Source: Oscheius sp. JU75
Lineage: Eukaryota; Nematoda; Chromadorea; Rhabditida; Rhabditidae
Direction of reading: 5' to 3'
Assembly (NCBI GenBank): GCA_037178855.1
Contig: JASJZC010000004.1
Location: 3,906,001-3,970,000, forward strand
Length of the DNA: 64,000 nt
The notes below the pieces were generated by a model. That model saw nothing but the letters and a program-made list of their open reading frames with translations, was not told where the DNA came from and did no database searches. The position numbers and the translations under genes were made by a program. Below are positions 1 through 11,574 of the stretch, piece by piece; within the stretch, counting starts at the first letter, position 1; every line of letters begins with the position of its first letter.

Positions 1-46
1 TCTCAAAGCATTCCATTCATCACGTGAGAAAAGCGTTCGGACCGTT

Positions 47-1931
47 TCATTGAATAGCCTTCGTTTCGCTCTTTTCGAGCATCGGGGTTCCTTCTTCCTC
101 CGAGATTTTTACTTCATCCAAGTTCACTGTCTTCGTCTCCACCTAAATGAACTGACTATGAAACACGAAAAGGAGCAAACGAGGAAAAAATATGAGACGA
201 GAAAGTTGATAGTTCCCATCGCGACTACAGTAAAATAAACAGCCGGTGGCCACTGGGTATTCAAATAATTTAGCTGGAATCAGTTTTTGTAGCTAAAATC
301 ATTAGACATACCACTGGGGCGATGAGTGCACCGAACCTGGCCACCAGAGAGCAACTTCCGGTAGCACTCGATCTACAAGAAGTCTCCATGGACTCGATGG
401 CACAGAGATAGCAGGCATCCCATGTGTACTCGATGAAGACGGTACCAAACAGGTTCATGACAAGAAAGAGAATCCCCTAGAATGGATAGTATGCAATAGG
501 ATAGAGACTACCTGATAATGAGTGAGAGTGAGGGCAGTCAAGATGAGGAAACATCCGATGACAACGATTTGCGATCCTTGATGAAGACGACGGCGAGTGA
601 ACGACTTGGGGAATGTCGTGTCCACAGTCAGGAGGACCAGTTTAGAAATGGCGATGAGGATTCCGTAGAGGACTTGGTTTACATAGAGATTGCCACTGAG
701 ATTACTCGAATTGAAGTCAGTCGCGTAGCTGCAAAAATCTTTTTTGTGAACAGTGAAATGCGGTGTTAGTCAATTCAAATCAAACTCGTTCTGTATCAAA
801 CCTTGGACAAGAACTGAACGGGACAGAGAGTTGTTAAGAAAACAGTACCTACAAAGACAAGCTGTAAACCACATTGTCCAGAGGATCGTCAGTCTCTTGA
901 AAAGTCCTTTCGTCTGAATCAGTTCGCAGAATGACTTGGTATGATCGATCTTCGCGTGCTGGACCGGCTCATACTTCACTCCAGCAAATCGAGCAATATA
1001 CTTTTCCGACTCGACCATCTCCTCCAGTTTTCCCTATATATCAAAATCAAAACTAATACAGATGATCAAACCTTATTGTGAAGCCAAGTTGGACTTTCTG
1101 GGAAGACGAAAACGACGATTAGAAGAGCAGGAAGGGCGGTGATAGCCGTCACAATTGAAGCAGATCGCCATTCGGAGTACAACCAACAAATTGAGGTCAG
1201 CATGATTCGAGCTATCCCCTAAAAATCTGATTGTCGTGTGAAAGAAGCGCTCTCGAACCCAATTGAAGATGGCTCGAAGGACCATTCTCTGTTTAGGAAG
1301 CAGCATCTCCATCGCGAATGTTATAACGACCACTGATCCACCTCCGATGGTCAGACCCAAGATGAATCGGATCACGAGGAGAATCTGCCAAGTCGGGGAG
1401 AAGGCTGTTTTCTGATTGTTTCCCATTCAAGAGTCTGTCTACCTGTGATGAAGTTCATAGTTATTCCCAATCCCATCGTCAAAGTGGAAATTGGTTTTCT
1501 GCCAAAAGCGTCAGATAGCATGCCGAATGAAAAAGTTCCCAAGAGGACGCCGACGAACTGAACTTGGGAGAAGAGAGAACGATAGTAGGCATCGGAGCCA
1601 CAGATCCAGCCATACCGGAACAAATTTGATGCTGAAAATGAATGAAGACTCACTCCATGGCAGCTGACTCGAACTGGACATTGAGAAAGGTAACATTCCC
1701 GTTACAACGGTCATATTCGGCACAATCCTTTCCAACAGGACCATCACCTGAAAAGGTATGTTCATTACATAGAGAGCGAGCCTTTTTCAACTTTCCCACC
1801 AACCCACCACATCTCCACTCGGGAACATAGTTAGAGAAAACGCCGAAAATGTTCTGTGAGCCGAGAAAGACCGTAAACTGTCGGCTCAGAAGAATAAAGA
1901 AGTGAAATCGGTTGAGATCATAGAAGGTCAT
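47..1931 (-). CDS. SLC22-type organic ion transporter (MFS), copy A
   Basis: Major facilitator family membrane carrier of the SLC22/organic cation transporter group, expected to move small organic ions across the plasma membrane; substrate unknown. Exon 1 (1808-1931) gives an N-terminal membrane segment ending VPEWRCG, then GDGPVGKDC, the MFS loop GMLSDAFGRKP, a helix GLTIGGGSVVVITFAMEM, FPESPTWLHNKGKLEEM (the SLC22 PESP motif), EYTWDACYLCAIESM and a hydrophilic tail ending in TGA at 47-49. About ten introns of 36-60 nt. It lies 560 nt downstream of copy B in the same orientation and is clearly its paralogue, so a tandem duplication. Odd: the intron after residues SAAME lacks a usable acceptor (see findings), so this copy may be a recent pseudogene, or the base may be an assembly error. 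Family assignment is firm; intactness is not. Confidence 0.8.
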
Positions 1932-2168
1932 TTGGAAGAAGGGAACCGAAACGCGTGGTCAAATGTTGTAAGAACGTCAACCCTTATCATAAACCGGATT
2001 CATCGGTACATTCTTTGTCTTACCTGTCTTGAACACTTTCCCTGGGCAAATGGGGATGGTTCAATATTTGATGTTTCCTATCGGAAACAATGACGAAAAA
2101 GACATATAATCTGTGCATTATCCGGGGCTTATGCGACACTTTTGTATGGAAACAATACCCATGCTTAC

Positions 2169-2289
2169 CGCATTTCCACTCGGGTACAAAGTTTGTGAAG
2201 ACAGGAAACAAGAGCTGTGTCATGAAGAAAAGGATGAAAAGCCAGACACGTAGGACGACTGCATGGTACCGATTCACATCGTAGAACAT
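2169..2289 (-). other. Extra SLC22 first exon upstream of copy A
   Basis: A 121-nt exon encoding MFYDVNRYHAVVLRVWLF... and ending FTNFVPEWKC plus one base, followed by a good donor gtaagc. It is homologous to exon 1 of copy A (1808-1931) and of copy B (4237 leftward) and stops in the same phase at the same Cys codon. No other exons of a third transporter follow it before copy A starts 240 nt away. It therefore could be an alternative first exon of copy A, splicing to the exon at 1747, or the only surviving piece of a third tandem copy. An in-frame ATG opens it. Confidence 0.6.
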
Positions 2290-2494
2290 TCTCTACAGTA
2301 ACTTTCGATTTAGTACATGAAACCAAAAAGACAAAACCAGGAAAAAAGAGGTGACAAAGGACAGAAAGACACTTCTTCAAAGGTGATCGTCTGTTAGTTG
2401 CTGTCTCTCCACCGCCCTGTCACTTCCAATTAGACTTTTCTCTTTTATTTGAATCTTTGAACTGTTAGTTTCTCTATTAAAGGAGGAATAGAGA

Positions 2495-4237
2495 CTAATG
2501 CTCTGCCTTTTCCAATCCCTTCTCCAGCATTGGTGTCTCTTCGGAAGGTTCGTCCGAGATGGTCACCTCATCCAGGTTCACGTTCTTTGTCTCGACCTGA
2601 ACGAGTTCTATTCAATGCGGTCAAGGTGTGACTCTTGCCAGGAAGAAGTACGAAGCAATCAAGTTGACGGAACCGAGAATAACCACGGTTAAGTAAACAG
2701 CGGGCGGCCAAAAAGTGTTCATGAAGTTGAGCTGAAGACCGTTTTCATTAGGGAAGAGAAAAAAACCTACGAAAGGAGCGATGATAGCACCGACTCGGGC
2801 CATGAGAGAACAAGTCCCAGTAGCACTGGCTCGACAAGAAGTCTCCATTGACTCGACGGCGCAGAGGTAGCAAGCATCCCAGGTGTACTCGATGAAGACG
2901 GTTCCGATGAGGTTCACAACGAGGAACATCACTCCCTATTCTCAACTACTTGAGATAAGAAACATTCCTACCTGATACTTCTGAATGGTAAGGACAGTAA
3001 GGATAAGGAAGCAGACACAGACAATAGACTGGGCTCCTTGATGAAGAGTTCGTCTGGTGAAGCCAGGAATGGCAGTATCGACAGATACGAGAACCATCTT
3101 AGAGACGGCAATGAGAATGGAGAAGAGAATCTGGTTGAGGAAGAGATCACCGCTGATGCTGAAACATTCGTCTTTATCTTTGGTCAAAAGAACTCACGAG
3201 CTAGAGTTGAGATCGGTGGCATAGCCGCAGATCGAAGCCACGAACCACATGCACCAGAGAACAAGTAGACGTTTGAAGAGGCCTCCAGTGTGAACGAGTT
3301 CACAGAAGGTCTTGCTGTGTTCGATCTTCTTGTGCTGGATCGGAACATAGGCCACTCCGGCTATCTTTGCAATGTGCTTCTCCGACTTTACCATCTCTTC
3401 CAGACGACCTTTGTTGTGGAGCCAGGTAGGGCTTTCAGGGAAGATGAAGACGATAATCAGGAGAGCTGGGAGAGCTACCAGAGCACAGACGATAGAAGAG
3501 AGACGCCATTCGGGAAAGACCATACAGATAAGGGTCATGATGAGGCGGGCTACTCCCTGAACTTGATCGTTGTGGAAAAGAGACAGACAAACCCAGTTGA
3601 AGAAAGCGCGAAGAGCCATTCGCTGTTGTGGCAGTAGCATTTCCATCACAAAAGTACAGACGACAACCAAAGTTCCACCAACAGAGAGTCCGAGGAAGAA
3701 GCGGATTGCAAGAAGGACCTGCCAGGAAGGAGCCAGTCCTTGAACAAAATTAGTTCTATGATGATCAAGACCAACCAGTAACAAAGTTCATGGCGATACC
3801 CAAGGAAAGGGCCACAATAGCGACCGGTTTTCTTCCGAAGGCATCGGACAATGCTCCAAAGGAGAAAGTTCCTGAACAGAAAAGTTTACAGAAGAATGGT
3901 GCATACCCAGCAAGACACCTCCGAACTGAACTTGAGAGAATAGTGACTTGTAATAAGCATCTGCGCCGCATATCCAGTGGTATTCCAAAGCGGCTGACTT
4001 GAACTGAGAGTCGATGAAAGTCACGTTGCCTCCACATCTCTCGTACTCATCGCAGTCCTTCCCAATCGGACCATCTCCTGTAAGAGATCGATTTCTAAAT
4101 CAAAACGGTGAACTACCACACTGCCAACTGGGAACATAGTTCGAGAAGATGGGATAGATCTGCTGCGAGGCGAAGAAGATGGAAAACTGCCAAGTAAAGA
4201 GGACGAATAGATGGAATCGGTTGACGTCGAATAGCAT
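2495..4237 (-). CDS. SLC22-type organic ion transporter (MFS), copy B
   Basis: Paralogue of the transporter at 47-1931 and apparently intact. The reading starts MLFDVNRFHLFVLFTWQ, passes NYVPSWQCG, GDGPIGKDCDEYERCGGN, SAALEYHWICGADAYYKSLF, the MFS motif GALSDAFGRKP, SVGGTLVVVCTFVMEMLLP, FPESPTWLHNKGRLEEM, EYTWDACYLCAVESMETSC and ends in a soluble tail VETKNVNLDEVTISDE...KAEH with TAG at 2495-2497. The tail matches the copy A tail closely. Introns are 34-45 nt, several a multiple of three without stops (for example 36 nt after FNW), so read-through ORFs partly mask them. A frame stays open upstream to 4453 but the ATG at 4237 aligns with the starts of the two related first exons. Expected at the plasma membrane; substrate not predictable. 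Confidence 0.85.
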
Positions 4238-5635
4238 TCCTGAAGACTGTAATAGAAAATATGGACGTGAGGAAAAGAGAGGAAAATGAGCTGTGATTTG
4301 GAAGAGATTAGGCCAATCGAGAAGGTTGAATGGCAACATTTTGGAGGTTGTTTGGTCGACCGTCGTCTTGGAAAAATTAATGCGATTGTGGTGTGAACTG
4401 TTGAAAGAGGGAGACCGAAAGTCGACCTGATACAGATCAACCTTGAGAAGCACTGGTGAGGAAGAGGAACATTACAACGTGAGGCCCGTGTCTATAATTT
4501 ATAATAAAAAAAAGATACTGTTACAAATTACCGCCCAAATCGATCTGTTTTCATGAACGGCGGAACGGAGATAAGACCACTTGGCTTCTACTCGGGCCAA
4601 TCGTTTCGGCTTCCAGACAGGTGACCCAGGAGTCCACTTTTCACCCCGCTCAAAACACAGCTGCTGACAGAACCGGGAAGCTACTTTTCTGATGAAAAAG
4701 AGGCAGAGTCGAATGCGATCGGGGAACTCTTTGAAACAGAAAAAATTGTCTATTCTTTGCAATCTTAAGACGTCTTACTATCGAAAGTAGGACAGAGAAT
4801 AGTTTGAATTGTAAAATCGGACTCACGAGGTAGTAAAACGAGGACAAGTACAGAGGCTTATCGTCGCCGGACTACTGAATATGCAAAAACTATCGACACG
4901 CAAAAAAGTAGGGCTTATCTTGTTCGCTCTGGGAGAAGGTGTGAACTAGCCACCCGGGCGATAACTGTCCGTTTTAGTACTCAGACTTTCCAATTTACGA
5001 TCTGAAATGGATCGACTGGTGGAAGGAAGTAGACGAACAGCAGCAGAAAATGGAGAATCGATGTGGGTTCAGGTCATCAATCAAGACGGCGAAACAGATG
5101 ACTGATCGTTGTAAAGGCATAAGTACAGGCAGAAAATTGCAAATCCTGTTACTCGTTCGTGATTGGAAGTCCCTTTTATCAGAACTCGAGTCTTCGTTCC
5201 CTTGCTGGGGCTCGATACCTGCCCGCTGCCAAGTAGTTCCATCTTGTAGCCGCTTTTCGCCGACCGGACCATCAATCAGTGACATGACCGATAAATATAG
5301 ATCAAAGAATAATTGAGTTTATAGCAAGCTTTACTTATCTCAAAAAAAAATCAAATTTGAGACTCCAACTGAAGGCTATTTGCTCGTTAGTTGCTCGCTT
5401 GTGCTGTTCGTCTTCGGCAGTTCTAGGTCAGGTATTTCTACTTTCTACAAAGTTTGTTCCATTGTCGCGAGCACAAGCACAGAAGACAAAGCCAACAGCA
5501 CTTCGTTTAGCTACACGTGATACAGTTTTGTTTTCATATGTCACAAGCTCACGTCCGAACAAAGACAGACTACTAGTTGGATAAACTATTTCATTTTATC
5601 AAAGGATGGCGAAGGACAAGAGGTTAAAATACACG
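4238..5635. other. Intergenic, with one exon-like stretch
   Basis: Between the T-box gene end and transporter copy B. On the minus strand about 4532-4728 is an open, charged, Trp/Arg-rich stretch (contains RFCQQLCFERGEKWTP and KRLARVEAKWSYLRSAVHEN) bounded by a plausible acceptor (ttcaaag) and donor (gtaatt). I do not recognise it and find no partner exons; it may be a relic exon or chance. Nothing else is clear. Confidence 0.25.
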
Positions 5636-7451
5636 TTACTGTTCATATGGCTGTTGTGGGAAGGGAAGGAAAGAATAGGGGTTGTACATGCTGTCAAGAG
5701 GAGCCGGCTGGTAGGGGAACATGTTGAAAGGGTACATCTCGTTCCACATTAGAGGATTGGCAATCTGGGGACTAGGCATCGGATAGGGCATACTTCGCAT
5801 GAGATCCAGGTGAAGGTTCGGTACTTCCTGAGTTGATAGTTTATCATTTTTGTTACGGTAACTTACGGGAGAAGTATTGGGAGTGGTGTAAGTGCTTGAG
5901 GGGAGAGGAGAGTCACAGCTCTTCATCATCTTCGGGGAGTACTTGTCCGCCTTGTGTCCCTTTGCGTACTTGTTCATCTCAATCTTCAACTCTCGCACAT
6001 TCGCATTGAAGTAGGCGGTCACTGCGATGAATCGAATGTGTTCTGGAGCATAATCCGCTACTTTCAGAGCACACGTCTTCAACTGGTAGTACTCAGTGAT
6101 TGGACTGGACCGATTGTAAACTTGGTAGACCTCCAGAATAGCCTGGTACTTGTGCATCGATTGGAGGACGACCTGAAACAATAACAGTTCGCTGTCATAC
6201 CCCCCGGTCCTTCCACCCCGACAGTCTTCAAAGACCTCTCCCGCCGAAAAAGGTCCTATTACGATGACCGTGTTTGTTCAGAGACTGAAATGCTCATTGT
6301 TAAGCCGAGGGTGGTAGATTACCACTGGCAAGGGCGCCAGAGGCACCAAGAGACACAATGGGACGTCACTCGTTAACTAATGGACCCTTGAGAAGAGCAG
6401 CTAGCAGGTTAATTGATCTAATAATGTGGGAAGAAGGGTCTTTGGCTACGAGTAGACTGTCAGAACATGGGAACGGAACCCCAGAGATACTCACCATTCC
6501 CCGGTTCTGGAGATTGTTTGTCACTCTCAGGTAGTCGAAACTGATCTTCTTCTGCATCAATGTCCGACCATTGACCACTCCGTCCTGATGAATCTCGGGC
6601 TGTTCTGGTAGAGGGGCTTCCCCTTTTCCATTCGTCTGCCACTCTCCACAGCTGTACTTGTATCTCAAAATTATTTTTGTAAGAAGTCTATTTCAAAGTT
6701 TTGTACCTAAAGTCATCCACTCTCTTGAAAGTCAAAACAACGGCGTAGTGTTCATCTGGGAGGAGTCCTTTGATAATGTACTCGATGCGGGGAAAGAGCT
6801 TCCTGTAAGAATGTGTTGTAAAATGGAATTGGGTTGTGAAATTGAAATACCCGTGTTTTTGAAAAGTGCGGTAGATTTGGATCTGTTCTGGTGCCCACCG
6901 AGACGGGTCACAATAGCCCAGCTTATAACGGTACTACCTCGTTGTCTGACACTACACTAATGGCGTAAGTTGCTGTGAGTTAAGGTTCGTTTTCAGAATG
7001 CATATGTAGAATGGCTCGGAACGAGTCAGTACTTTGTTGCGTTAGGTTATGAAGAGTTTGCTAGTGCCCTACTGACAGATATAGTTTGCAGATAATTGAA
7101 AAATGTAACATAAATCGTGCTTTGAAAAAGGACTGTTTGAAAAGAAGGGCTGTATCTGGAAATGCAGATCATCTTCTGGGTCAATCTGGTTCTGGGAACC
7201 AATCCCTGTGGAAAGTTTTGAACGTCTCTTGAATCTTTTACGTATGAACATTCAAAATAAGGTTGGATTAAAGTCAGAGAACACAATCAACTGTGGGAGA
7301 GAGTTACGATAGTTTCATTAGTTCCTGAGGGATTAAAAATGGAAACCAACCTGCCGCGCTCCTTGACCACGATCATTTCGGCAGTGTAGTGATGGAACTT
7401 CCGCCATGATGTCTCGAGTTCTCTGTCGAGATTAACCAAAACATTCGTCAT
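5636..7451 (-). CDS. T-box transcription factor
   Basis: DNA-binding developmental regulator of the T-box family, nuclear. Read on the minus strand: MTNVLVNLDRELETSWRKFH, then EMIVVKERGR|KLFPRIEYIIKGL, VVLTFKRVDDFRYKYSCGEW, KISFDYLRVTNNLQNRGM|VVLQSMHKYQ and FIAVTAYFNANVRELKIEM. These match in order the T-box signature elements (W..F...TEMI.TK.GR, the LTNN/SMHKYQ block, F.AVTAYQN). The usual N of AVTAYQN is F here. Introns are larger than elsewhere (about 540 nt between GR and KLFP, about 320 nt between NRGM and VVLQ). After the domain comes a short Pro/Tyr-rich tail ending PFPQQPYEQ, TAA at 5636-5638. Total about 280 aa, close to the small divergent T-box proteins of nematodes; which paralogue it is cannot be told. 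The ATG at 7451 is the only one close before the domain; an upstream exon is possible. Confidence 0.85.
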
Positions 7452-8436
7452 GTTTAGAAAGTGTTTTGACAGTAACTGACGGACTGGTTCGCACCTTCCC
7501 GCCCACCTGATGCTCACGGGATCTCCGCCCACCTGAACCCGAGGATATAGACATGCGCTATTGTACGGTACAACAAGGCCATCCATCAACTGGCTATTGT
7601 ACCGAGGACAGGAAGATTTCAGCGAAAAGTAGATTTTGAAGAGGAATGGAAGGAGGATCTGTTGAACTCGAAATACCGAATGCTCAATGAGGTTAGATCC
7701 CAATATCTATATCGATAATGATTAGATCTCGTGGTTTTTGAAGTTTGCCGATTAGGATTTAAAAGTAACGTTAGAAAGAGAAGCTGTGGGTGTTGTACAC
7801 TCCCTAGAACCACATGCAAGACTTTTCATTCCGAATCCAGCAATATGTAGTGACATAACTGGAGTTGACATCATGTTAAAGCTGTGAAGCGAAAAACTGG
7901 TAGATTCGTATGTGTCTTCAATTAAAAAAAAAAACTCTATGGATCCGATCCGAATCTCTTGGCTACAATTGTGGCCCGAAAGAACGGAATGAAGTCACTT
8001 GCAGTGAATTAACAAGCACATTTGAGTCACTGTTCAAGCTTCCCGTCAATGGATCTTGCAGTGAGACAATCACCAGTCTAGTGCACTCTTCCCACACTCC
8101 AGTGCTCCCTCCTATATTCCCTTCAGCATCGTTTTCTCCTCGGACATACTCCAAGAGACCCTTGTAACCACTAAGTATTGGCTCTGAAATGGTTATATCC
8201 CATTGGGACCAAAGGTATGTTATTCGAGACAACAGAGCAAAATCTCTTTCTCTCTTGAGAACAACGCGAAGGTGCGAACACATGGATATAGCCTGGGAGA
8301 ATGATCGTCTTCACTCTAAGGAGCTAACACCGGCGGAGCTCTGGAATATTCCTCTGAGGATGATTAAAACTCTAGCCTGTTTTTAGATAGAATATATCAT
8401 GGTCTCTCATTTGATTCAGCTCTGATTGTTTCTTTG

Positions 8437-8486
<50 letters not shown>

Positions 8487-8738
8487 CGGAGTCTAGAGAC
8501 ACCAGGGAAAAGGTCACAACATTTTTTTCTATATTTCTACAGCAATTTAATACCATTAATTGGAACCAGTACAAGCCCTGAAAACCATTTCAAAACTTCT
8601 CAGAAAAGCGGCCTGCTCCACGGTCGTTTTCGCATTGGGTCACGCGTTTACGACTACAATTTTGTCATCCTTGGTGCGCGTCCAATATCGCCATTACACT
8701 AGTCTCCGTCTTGCTATTCACTTTTAAAACGGTTGAAT
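7452..8738. other. Intergenic region between divergent T-box and Rpn13 genes
   Basis: Upstream region of both flanking genes. Contains a trinucleotide microsatellite (listed separately). A 106-codon minus-strand open frame at 7963-8283 has no motif I recognise and no supporting splice structure. Promoters of both genes should lie here but no core element is recognisable. Confidence 0.5.
8437..8486. repeat. (GTA)n microsatellite
   Basis: About 16 uninterrupted copies of the triplet gta/tag over 50 bp, just upstream of the Rpn13 gene. Confidence 0.97.
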
Positions 8739-9734
8739 ATGTTTTCGAATGTGAGAAACTCTTCTAGTCAGGATAATCTCGTCGAGTTCAAGGTTCGTTC
8801 GTTTTTTTTTTACATCAGAAACTTGTCATCTAGGCTGGAAGATGCAAGTTGGAGCCTGGAAGTGGACTGAGCAAGAGAATTGTTGTAGCTGAAAAGGACA
8901 AAGGCATGGTCTTCATCAAGCAGTCTACTGACAATCTGATGCACTTCTGCTGGAAGAACAGAGAGTCCGGGGCTCTGGTTGATGTACTTTAGTTCATTGT
9001 CTGCAAATGGTAAATGTTTAGGATTTGATTATCTTCCCGGGAGACACAGAGTTCAAGGAGGTTAGAGGATGTCCCAATGGACAGGTCTTCATGCTCAAGT
9101 TCAAGCATTCTGAGGAGAGACGTCTTTTCTGGCTCCAAGACAGCTCGGTCGAAGGAGACATCGTCCAAAAGGTAGTCAAGAAAAGTACATTGCTAGAAAT
9201 TCTTTAGGTGAATGACATGTTAAACAAGCCTCCTCCGCAAAGATCGACTCCGGCCAGAGAGAGAAATACGACCGGAGGTGGTCTATCGAGCATCAGTGCC
9301 AGTGACACCGGTTTCCAGGAGCTGGGAGCTCTCGGTGGACTGGATCAAAACCAGCTGATGCAACTGCTTCAGTTCATTGGTCCCGTGAGTAGAGAGAGAG
9401 TTTAGAGGGAAACATCTAGCCTTACAGAACTCCGCCAATTCCGAATCGAATCTGTCGCTTCCTCAGTCTATGAGCACCCGTAAGTCTTTTGTCCATTTTA
9501 GAACAAGTAGATATTCAGCCCAGAACGTTTCTCCGTCCATGACCGGATCTGGAGACGCACAGCTCGAGGATCCTCTCCCCGAGGGCAACAACACTGCTCC
9601 CGGTACACGGAATGAATTATTGTTATAAGTCTATTCCAGAAAATGCTGGACCACCGAACGGGAACAATACTACGTCTCCGAGAGAGCCCGAGGCGAAGAG
9701 AGGCAAGCCAGACGACGATATGGAGCTGGATTGA
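8739..9734 (+). CDS. rpn-13: Proteasomal ubiquitin receptor Rpn13/ADRM1
   Basis: Subunit of the 26S proteasome lid/base interface that binds ubiquitin chains through its Pru (PH-like) domain. Exons: MFSNVRNSSSQDNLVEFK|AGRCKLEPGSGLSKRIV, then HFCWKNRESGALVD|DLIIFPGDTEF, GQVFMLKFKHSEERRLFWLQ, and VNDMLNKPPPQ. Human ADRM1 has the same run CWKDR...DDLIIFPDD and VNECLNNPP. After the domain is GGLDQNQLMQLLQFIGP, as in the ADRM1 linker, then an acidic, Asn/Pro-rich tail ending DDDMELD, TGA at 9732-9734. About 235 aa against about 400 in animals: the C-terminal DEUBAD that recruits UCH37 is absent from this model. Introns 36-45 nt. Poly(A) signal AATAAA at 9814-9819. Confidence 0.9.
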
Positions 9735-10140
9735 CTCATTGCCTCGCTGTGATACCTCTGTATATTGATTCTGACTCATTCCAACGATCCGTGCTATATG
9801 ATTTTGGCTTTCAAATAAATACTTACTCCAAACAGTTTCTTCCTAACAAATGGTCACATTTCCACTGCTTTTTTCATGACGACTTTGCAAAGTTAGTGTC
9901 AAAAATCGAAGCGGCATTCCCGCGCAGTCCAAATAATTTGGTCGTCAAACTACGCGTTTACTTCAAGGCAACTTCCATATATTGTCCTGCAAACACTGTT
10001 TTAGAGAGACGCCCTCGCTGTCTTGACCTTCGCGCTATCATTGATCCGTTTGTTCACTCACAGCACCTTCCATAGTTCGCCCGCTCGCGTGTTGTGGTGT
10101 GTTCCTTATCACACCACCGATATATCGCCCTCATTTGACA
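9735..10140 (+). other. Intergenic, Rpn13 3' end and let-767-like promoter
   Basis: About 400 bp holding the AATAAA of the upstream gene (9814-9819). No other signal recognised. Confidence 0.4.
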
Positions 10141-11386
10141 ATGGCAAACGGCTCAATCTCTTCTTCTTTTCGCTATGTTTCTAAAAAAGTGTTTCAGATG
10201 GCCTGTGACTGTTTGCTGAAGGCTGTTGGAACAGCTGCTCTCGCTTACATCAGCTATCGTCTTCTCATCGCTCTCCGCAACATCTTCGTCGTTTATCTTC
10301 TCCCCCAGGCCGTAGATCTTCACGAAAAAGCCGGAGCGAAATGGGCAGGTTTGTTCATTCTTCTTTGAATTGAATCAAAAATGATATTCCAGTTGTGACC
10401 GGAGCAACTGACGGCATTGGAAAGGCTTACGCCTTCGAGCTGGCTCGTCGTGGATTCAACATTCTCCTCGTTTCCCGTACCCAGAGCAAACTCGACGAAA
10501 CCAAGGCCGAAATTAACTCTGCCTCGAAAAATGTATGCTCAATCTTTATTTTTTACTGTGTTTAGGTGGAAGTCCGAACATTTGCTTTCGACTTCACCTC
10601 GGGCAGTTCTTCGACTTACAAACCTCTGATTGAGACCATCGAAAAGCTTGAAGTCGGAATTTTGATCAACAACGTCGGAATGAGCTACGAATATCCTGAT
10701 GTAAGCCTATTTCTGTTTCTCCAAATGGAAAGTTCTAGGTTCTGCACAAGGTCGACGGAGGAATTGACAGACTCACCGGCATTACCATCATCAATGCTCT
10801 ACCTCCCACTATTGTAAGTTTTTTTTTCTTTTTAATATAATCTATTGAATGCTCAGCTGTCGGCTGCTGTTCTTCCCCAAATGGTCGGCAGAAGCAGGGG
10901 AGTTATCGTCAATATCGCCTCATCTGCTGCCTACAATCCCATGGCTCTTTGGGCCGTCTACTCTGCTACCAAGAAATACGTCACCTGGCTCACTTCTATC
11001 CTCCGCAGAGAGTACGAAAACAGCGGAATAACTGTTCAAACTGTCTGTCCTATGATGGTTGTCACAAAAATGAGCAAGGTTTATTGATATTTGAGGCCGG
11101 AAGATAATAAGTTTCCAGATCAAGAAGACTTCTCTCTTCGTTCCCGACGTCAAAGTCTTCACAAAGTCCGCTGTCAACACAATTGGACGCGCCGACGAGA
11201 CCACCGGATACATCACTCATCAGATCCAGGTACCTTTTCTTCGCTTTTATGAGATACCAACTTTTCTAGGTTGAAATCTTGAACCTGCTGCCTCAGTGCA
11301 TCAAAGATCACTTCCTGACCAAGATGAGCAAAGGTACTCGTGCTGCTGCTCTGCGCAAAAAGGAGCGCGATGCCAAGGCTCAGTAA
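10141..11386 (+). CDS. let-767: let-767-like very-long-chain 3-oxoacyl-CoA reductase / 17beta-hydroxysteroid dehydrogenase
   Basis: Short-chain dehydrogenase of the HSD17B12/KAR/LET-767 family, an ER-membrane NADPH enzyme for fatty-acid elongation and steroid-like substrates. The start [16 protein letters not shown] is followed by a hydrophobic anchor. The nucleotide motif [18 protein letters not shown] is split by an intron just before it. Next come [13 protein letters not shown], the catalytic serine region [12 protein letters not shown] and the YxxxK centre AVYSATKKY. The C-terminus ends [12 protein letters not shown] at 11384-11386; the basic KKxRxxKAQ tail fits ER retention. Eight or so exons with 38-50 nt introns. 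Poly(A) signal at 11457-11462. Length about 315 aa is normal for the family. The gene symbol is by family; other nematode HSD paralogues exist (stdh genes). Confidence 0.88.
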
Positions 11387-11574
11387 TCTAGAATCTTGTA
11401 GTTTGGACGAGTATTTTTCAGCTTTTACACTACTTTAGTCTCTATTTATCACGCGTAATAAATTTTAATAATAACTTTTGGAACTCAAAGCAATGTTTAT
11501 GAACAAAACAACAATCGTGAACAGGGCTAAACCTACATAAAGAACTCTATAACCCGTTGTGATTCGAAGAATAT

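Noticed and set aside
4995-5290. Minus-strand IDGPVGEKR resembling the SLC22 loop GDGPVGKDC
   Set aside because: The match is only seven residues and the following sequence does not resemble either transporter; likely chance.
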